The notes under the pieces were generated by a model. That model saw only the letters and a list, made by a program, of their open reading frames with translations. It had not been told where the DNA came from and did not search any database. From Phycisphaerales bacterium (GTDB lineage: Bacteria > Planctomycetota > Phycisphaerae > Phycisphaerales > UBA1924), in assembly GCA_026982335.1 (NCBI GenBank), contig JALSHH010000018.1:16852-80851 (forward strand): a stretch of DNA of 64,000 bases. Reading direction: 5' to 3'. This document shows positions 60,750 through 64,000 of the stretch, one piece after another. Both the position numbers and the translations under genes were made by a program. Numbering within the stretch: the stretch's first letter is position 1; the number at the start of each line of letters is the position of its first letter.

Positions 60750-62303
60750 ATGACTGACCAGCCTCAAGATGTGAACGGACCGGCCAATCCAGCCAATTCG
60801 GCCAATCCAGCCAATCCAGCCAATTCGGCCAATTCGGGGAATCCAAGGGTTCCGGGGACTGCTCGAGCTGCAGCTGGCCCTGCTCCCTCTTCGGTTTCTA
60901 CTTCAGTTCCCGTTCCGGAACCTGTGAAGGTTCGGGCTGCCCAAGAGCCTGTGTCGATGAAGACGGCGGAGCTCGATGCGCAGACCAAGGCGGAGATCGA
61001 AGCAGCGATGTCTGAGATGGTTGATGCTGGTGCTGCCGCTGGTGGTGGGCATTGTGGTGGGCATGGGGTGAAGGGGAAGATTCGTGGGCCTCGCGTTGTG
61101 CGGGGCGGTCGGGAGCATCGCACAGGTAAGGTGGTGTCGGTGGGTGTTTCAGATGTGTTTGTCGAGTTTGGCCCCAAAGAGCTTGGGGTTGTGGATGTGA
61201 CGCAGTTCAAGGGAGAGAAGCCGAAGGTGGGGGATGATCTTGAGGTGGCAGTGGAGCGGTATGACAGCGCCGAGTCGTTGTATATTTGTGCGTTGCCTGG
61301 TGCGGTGCAGAAGGCGGACTGGGAGATGCTCGAGATGGGGCAGGTTGTTGAAGCTCGGGTGACGGGTGTCAACAAGGGTGGATTGGAGCTTGAGGTTGCC
61401 AATCATCGGGCGTTTATGCCTGCATCGCAGGTCGATATCAACCACATCGCGGATTTGTCGGTGTTTGTGGGTGAGAAGATGGCCTGTGAGGTTCAGAAGA
61501 TTGATCGGCGTGGGCAGGGTAATATTTTGCTCTCACGACGCGACATTCTTGCGAAGGAACGGGCCAAGGCTGCCGAGGGGTTGAAGGAGAAACTCAAGGA
61601 AGGCGATACGGTCGAAGGGGTGGTTCGCAAGATCATGGACTTTGGTGCGTTTGTTGATATTGGAGGGGTCGATGGGCTTGTGCATATCAATGATCTTTCG
61701 CACAACCGGGTGAGCCATGACGCCAAGGGTGTGGCGGAGCATGTTACTGAGGGGCAAAAGGTCAGGGTGCAGATTCTCAAGCTTGATTGGGAAGCCAATC
61801 GGATTGGTCTCGGGCTTAAGCAGTTGCAGGCCGATCCGTTCAGTGCAGCAGCGAGCGAGGTTGTTGAAGGAGCGCAGTTGTCGGGCAAGGTGACGAAGAT
61901 TCTTAACTTTGGTGCATTTGTTGAAGTCGCGCCCGGTGTAGAAGGCTTGGTGCATATTTCAGAGCTTGAATGGCGTCGGGTCAACGATGTGCACGAGGTG
62001 CTCAGCGAGAATGAGGTGGTGCAGGTTCAAGTGCTCAAGGTTGATCCTGAGGATCGCAAGATTTCGCTTTCGATCAAGCAACTCAAGGAACGCCCGCAGC
62101 AGTCGGGGGGCGGTGGTGGTCGTGGTAAGGGTGGCAAGGGTGGCAAGGGTGGTCGTGACGATCGTGATCCGGCGGAGATTTTGAAGGAGACGCCTCAGCT
62201 TCGTCGGATGCGTGAGCAGGCCAAGAAGAACAAGCCCAAGGCTGGCGGGGGGATTGGCGATGCGGGGGGCTTGGGCATCGGGCTTGGTGATTTGAAGCTC
62301 TGA
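60750..62303 (+). CDS. Four-domain S1 RNA-binding protein
   Basis: 517 residues, shorter than E. coli S1 (about 557). The N-terminal 110 residues are low-complexity (repeated PANPANSAN, then PAPSSV and GGGHCGGHG). Four S1 domains follow, roughly 122-183, 195-263, 284-357 and 371-443, the last two being the most typical (DFGAFVDIGGVDGLVHINDLSHNRVSH, NFGAFVEVAPGVEGLVHISELEWRRV). A Gly/Lys/Arg tail (453-475, GGGGGRGKGGKGGKGG) ends it. It probably acts as ribosomal protein S1 in translation start, but a Tex- or Rne-associated S1 role cannot be excluded. A terminator follows. Confidence 0.85.
   Translation: MTDQPQDVNGPANPANSANPANPANSANSGNPRVPGTARAAAGPAPSSVSTSVPVPEPVKVRAAQEPVSMKTAELDAQTKAEIEAAMSEMVDAGAAAGGGHCGGHGVKGKIRGPRVVRGGREHRTGKVVSVGVSDVFVEFGPKELGVVDVTQFKGEKPKVGDDLEVAVERYDSAESLYICALPGAVQKADWEMLEMGQVVEARVTGVNKGGLELEVANHRAFMPASQVDINHIADLSVFVGEKMACEVQKIDRRGQGNILLSRRDILAKERAKAAEGLKEKLKEGDTVEGVVRKIMDFGAFVDIGGVDGLVHINDLSHNRVSHDAKGVAEHVTEGQKVRVQILKLDWEANRIGLGLKQLQADPFSAAASEVVEGAQLSGKVTKILNFGAFVEVAPGVEGLVHISELEWRRVNDVHEVLSENEVVQVQVLKVDPEDRKISLSIKQLKERPQQSGGGGGRGKGGKGGKGGRDDRDPAEILKETPQLRRMREQAKKNKPKAGGGIGDAGGLGIGLGDLKL
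60783..60843 (+). repeat. Tandem repeat in the S1-protein gene
   Basis: About seven 9-base units alternating AATCCAGCC and AATTCGGCC, giving Asn-Pro-Ala and Asn-Ser-Ala. Changes in copy number stay in frame. Confidence 0.75.
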
Positions 62304-62330
62304 GTGTGGATGAATGTTGAATAGCAAGAG

Positions 62331-62359
62331 CCGCCCGCGAGGATCGTGGGCGGTTTTTA
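62331..62359 (+). terminator. Terminator after the S1-protein gene
   Basis: CCGCCC (62331-62336) pairs with GGGCGG (62348-62353) around an 11-base loop and is followed by TTTTTAT. Confidence 0.85.
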
Positions 62360-62468
62360 TAATGTGTTCATTTGGAACAGGGATGTGATCCATCCGTATA
62401 GTGATGTAGGCGACGCTGTCGGCGGGTCGTGGCGATGTGGGCTGTTGAACTATTGGAGTTTTTAAGAT

Positions 62469-63800
62469 GTGGCGAGTGAACTGCTATCGTACCTTATTGA
62501 CTGCTTTGTGTTGTCTGCCGTTGCTGCCTTGCCAGCGGCGGGGCAGGTGATTTATGAAGATATAAAGATAGTCGCGGATGATGGCGGGACGGGTGACTGG
62601 TTTGGCAGTTCTGTTGCGGTTTTCGGCACGACTGCGATTGTCGGTGCACCCCAGGCAATGCAGTTTTTCGGGACTGGTTTGTCGTACCTGTTTGATACGA
62701 CCACTGGGGAGCAACTTTTTAGGCTCACAGCTTCAGATGGGTTTATGGAAGATAGATTTGGTGTTTCCGTCGCAATTTCGGACACGACTGCCATCGTCGG
62801 GGCTCACACTGATGATGACGGGGGCTCGAGTTCGGGTTCGGTGTATGTATTCGATACCACCGCCGGGCAGGAGCTTTTTAAGCTCACCGCATCTGACGCG
62901 GCGGAAGGTGATCTCTTTGGGATATCTGTTTCGATGTCGGGCTCAACCGCTATCGTCGGAGCTATCAAAAACGATGGCGCGGGTTCTGACTCGGGTGCTG
63001 CGTATGTGTTCGATACAAATACTGGTGAGCAACTCTTCAGGCTTACTGCATCTGATGCGACAGCATACAACTGGTTCGGTTATTCCGTCGCGATCTCAGG
63101 CACAACGGCCATCGTCGGAGCCCACCGCAACGACGACAATGCTCCAACGCCCCGCTCGGGTGCTGCGTATTTGTTCGATACAACCACTGGGGAGCAGCTT
63201 TTCAGGCTTGCTGCATCTGACGCGAGTGTGGGAGACAACTTTGGCATCTCTGTCGCTATTTCGGGCACGACCGCGATTGTCGGGGCGAAAAGGTTTGGCG
63301 GGGGCAACTCTGGGGTTGTGTATCTGTTCGATACGACGACCGGGCAGGAGTTGTTTAGGCTGACCGCTTTCGATGTCGATCCCGATGCAGTGTTCGATAA
63401 AGATGTTGCGATCTCAGGCACGACCGCCTTGGTTGCGATGCATGGGTTTGAAGGTGCCTCGGCGGCCATATTCGATACCATCACTGGGGAGTTTGTCGGA
63501 ATGCTCGCGGCGTCGGAGGGCTCTTTTGGGGGAGGGGGTCCAGGCAATACCATCGCGGTTTCGGGAACGACCGTGATTGGTGGTTCGTTCTATGATAACG
63601 TTGAGACGGGGTCTGCGTATGTGTTCTTTCTTTGTCCTGCCGATCTCAACGATGACGGTTCGCTGAATTTCTCCGATGTCATCGCGTTTCTTAATGCCTT
63701 CGCGGCGCAGGATCCGGTTGCCGATTTTACAGGCGACGGGCGATTCAACTTCTTTGATGTTTCGGCGTTCCTTTCGGCATTTTCGGCTGGTTGTCCTTGA
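62469..63800 (+). CDS. Exported FG-GAP-like propeller with dockerin-like C-terminus
   Basis: 443 residues as read from a GTG at 62469. Six or seven repeats of the form FGSSVAVFGTTAIVGA ... GSVYVFDTTTGEQLFRLTASDA build an FG-GAP/beta-propeller. The C-terminal 55 residues, CPADLNDDGSLNFSDVIAFLNAFAAQDPVADFTGDGRFNFFDVSAFLSAFSAGCP, are two dockerin-like Ca-binding motifs common in Phycisphaerae secreted proteins. The signal region is odd: the better ATG at 62467 opens another frame (MWRVNCYRTLLTALCCLPLLP) and a -1 shift near 62525 would join it to AALPAAGQVIYED. Confidence 0.75.
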   Translation: MASELLSYLIDCFVLSAVAALPAAGQVIYEDIKIVADDGGTGDWFGSSVAVFGTTAIVGAPQAMQFFGTGLSYLFDTTTGEQLFRLTASDGFMEDRFGVSVAISDTTAIVGAHTDDDGGSSSGSVYVFDTTAGQELFKLTASDAAEGDLFGISVSMSGSTAIVGAIKNDGAGSDSGAAYVFDTNTGEQLFRLTASDATAYNWFGYSVAISGTTAIVGAHRNDDNAPTPRSGAAYLFDTTTGEQLFRLAASDASVGDNFGISVAISGTTAIVGAKRFGGGNSGVVYLFDTTTGQELFRLTAFDVDPDAVFDKDVAISGTTALVAMHGFEGASAAIFDTITGEFVGMLAASEGSFGGGGPGNTIAVSGTTVIGGSFYDNVETGSAYVFFLCPADLNDDGSLNFSDVIAFLNAFAAQDPVADFTGDGRFNFFDVSAFLSAFSAGCP

Positions 63801-63829
63801 GTGAATGGTGGTATTGTTGTGATTCTTGG

Positions 63830-63859
63830 CCGCCTGTGGAGTTCACGGGCGGTTTTTTT
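63830..63859 (+). terminator. Terminator after the propeller gene
   Basis: CCGCCTGTG (63830-63838) pairs with CACGGGCGG (63844-63852), one G-T pair, followed by seven T. Confidence 0.85.
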
Positions 63860-63912
63860 ATTGTGTATACTTGGAAACTATCTCAAAACCCACCCGATAG
63901 CCGATAAACGCT

Positions 63913-63930
63913 CTGGTCATGGATGACCAG
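63913..63930. promoter_or_regulatory. 18-bp perfect inverted repeat before the last gene
   Basis: CTGGTCATGGATGACCAG: 8-bp arms around GG. It lies immediately before the ribosome site AAGGAGG (63931-63937) of the next start, so binding there or folding of the RNA could affect translation. Confidence 0.45.
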
Positions 63931-63944
63931 AAGGAGGTGCCAGG

Positions 63945-64000
63945 ATGGCTAAACGACATCAACGACGAAAAACGCAACCCACAATCTGGCGGTGTCCCGA
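63945..64000 (+). CDS. Start of a basic protein, cut off by the window end
   Basis: ATG at 63945 after the ribosome site AAGGAGG (7 bases). Eighteen residues are visible, MAKRHQRRKTQPTIWRCP, strongly basic, so a nucleic-acid-binding protein is likely. No family can be named from this length. Confidence 0.6.
   Translation, partial: MAKRHQRRKTQPTIWRCP

Overview
The window looks like chromosomal DNA of a planctomycete, most likely of the Phycisphaerae type. The reasons are inference from gene content: short exported proteins ending in PEP-CTERM-like tails of the VPLPPA type, a secreted repeat protein ending in a dockerin-like pair of the form PADLNDDG...NFSDVIAFLNAF, membrane proteins with an N-terminal CPKCGYD zinc ribbon, a bactofilin pair, an Hc1-like histone fragment, and a MoxR/DUF58/BatA/VWA cluster. 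No rRNA, tRNA, CRISPR array, integrase or transposase was recognised.

Layout. 0-19 kb is mostly plus strand: the tail of a peptidoglycan amidase, a Ser/Thr kinase, a metallophosphoesterase, a zinc-ribbon membrane protein, glyA, a RarD-like permease (minus), a small secreted-protein cassette, rimO, ftsW, murG, two signalling proteins (one a diguanylate cyclase), a HAD phosphatase, rsmA, an APH-fold kinase, an Hc1-like protein, a FabZ-like dehydratase and manA. 19-29 kb is mostly minus strand: an MBOAT acyltransferase with two AlgX/AlgJ-like paralogues (polysaccharide O-acetylation), PEP-CTERM proteins, a DegT aminotransferase, and accB-accC. 29-40 kb is a plus-strand run: an orphan ABC permease, an NHL lipoprotein, a 1003-residue VWA membrane protein, MoxR, a GxxExxY cassette, DUF58, a small exported protein and a BatA-like VWA protein. 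40-43 kb holds a frameshifted membrane protein, a BglII-type restriction-modification pair and an iodotyrosine-deiodinase-like flavoprotein. 43-49 kb holds a large exported protein, a TetR regulator and a TPP-riboswitch-controlled thiC. 49-64 kb holds a pseudopilin, DoxX, two bactofilins, ftsK, a Met-rich exported protein, folP, trxA, a Gfo/Idh oxidoreductase, a four-domain S1 protein and a beta-propeller-like exported protein.

The most interesting signals are in small mobile-looking pieces rather than in one large island. (1) The BglII-like RM pair sits between near-identical direct repeats of about 50 bp derived from the 3' end of the neighbouring nitroreductase gene, the signature of insertion with long target duplication. 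(2) The GxxExxY nuclease-fold gene sits inside 38-bp imperfect terminal inverted repeats (19 bp perfect) in the middle of the moxR-DUF58 operon, and a second cassette at 6.4-7.1 kb has the same construction. (3) A palindromic repeat is translated in frame inside thiC and inside an exported protein gene. (4) A terminator-like repeat recurs directly behind three minus-strand genes. (5) A 200-base noncoding stretch at 25.26-25.46 kb contains mutually exclusive hairpins, resembling a structured regulatory RNA.

Start codons were moved from the longest open frame to an internal start where family length, a signal peptide or a ribosome-binding site supported it. All family assignments come from motif reading without database searches.
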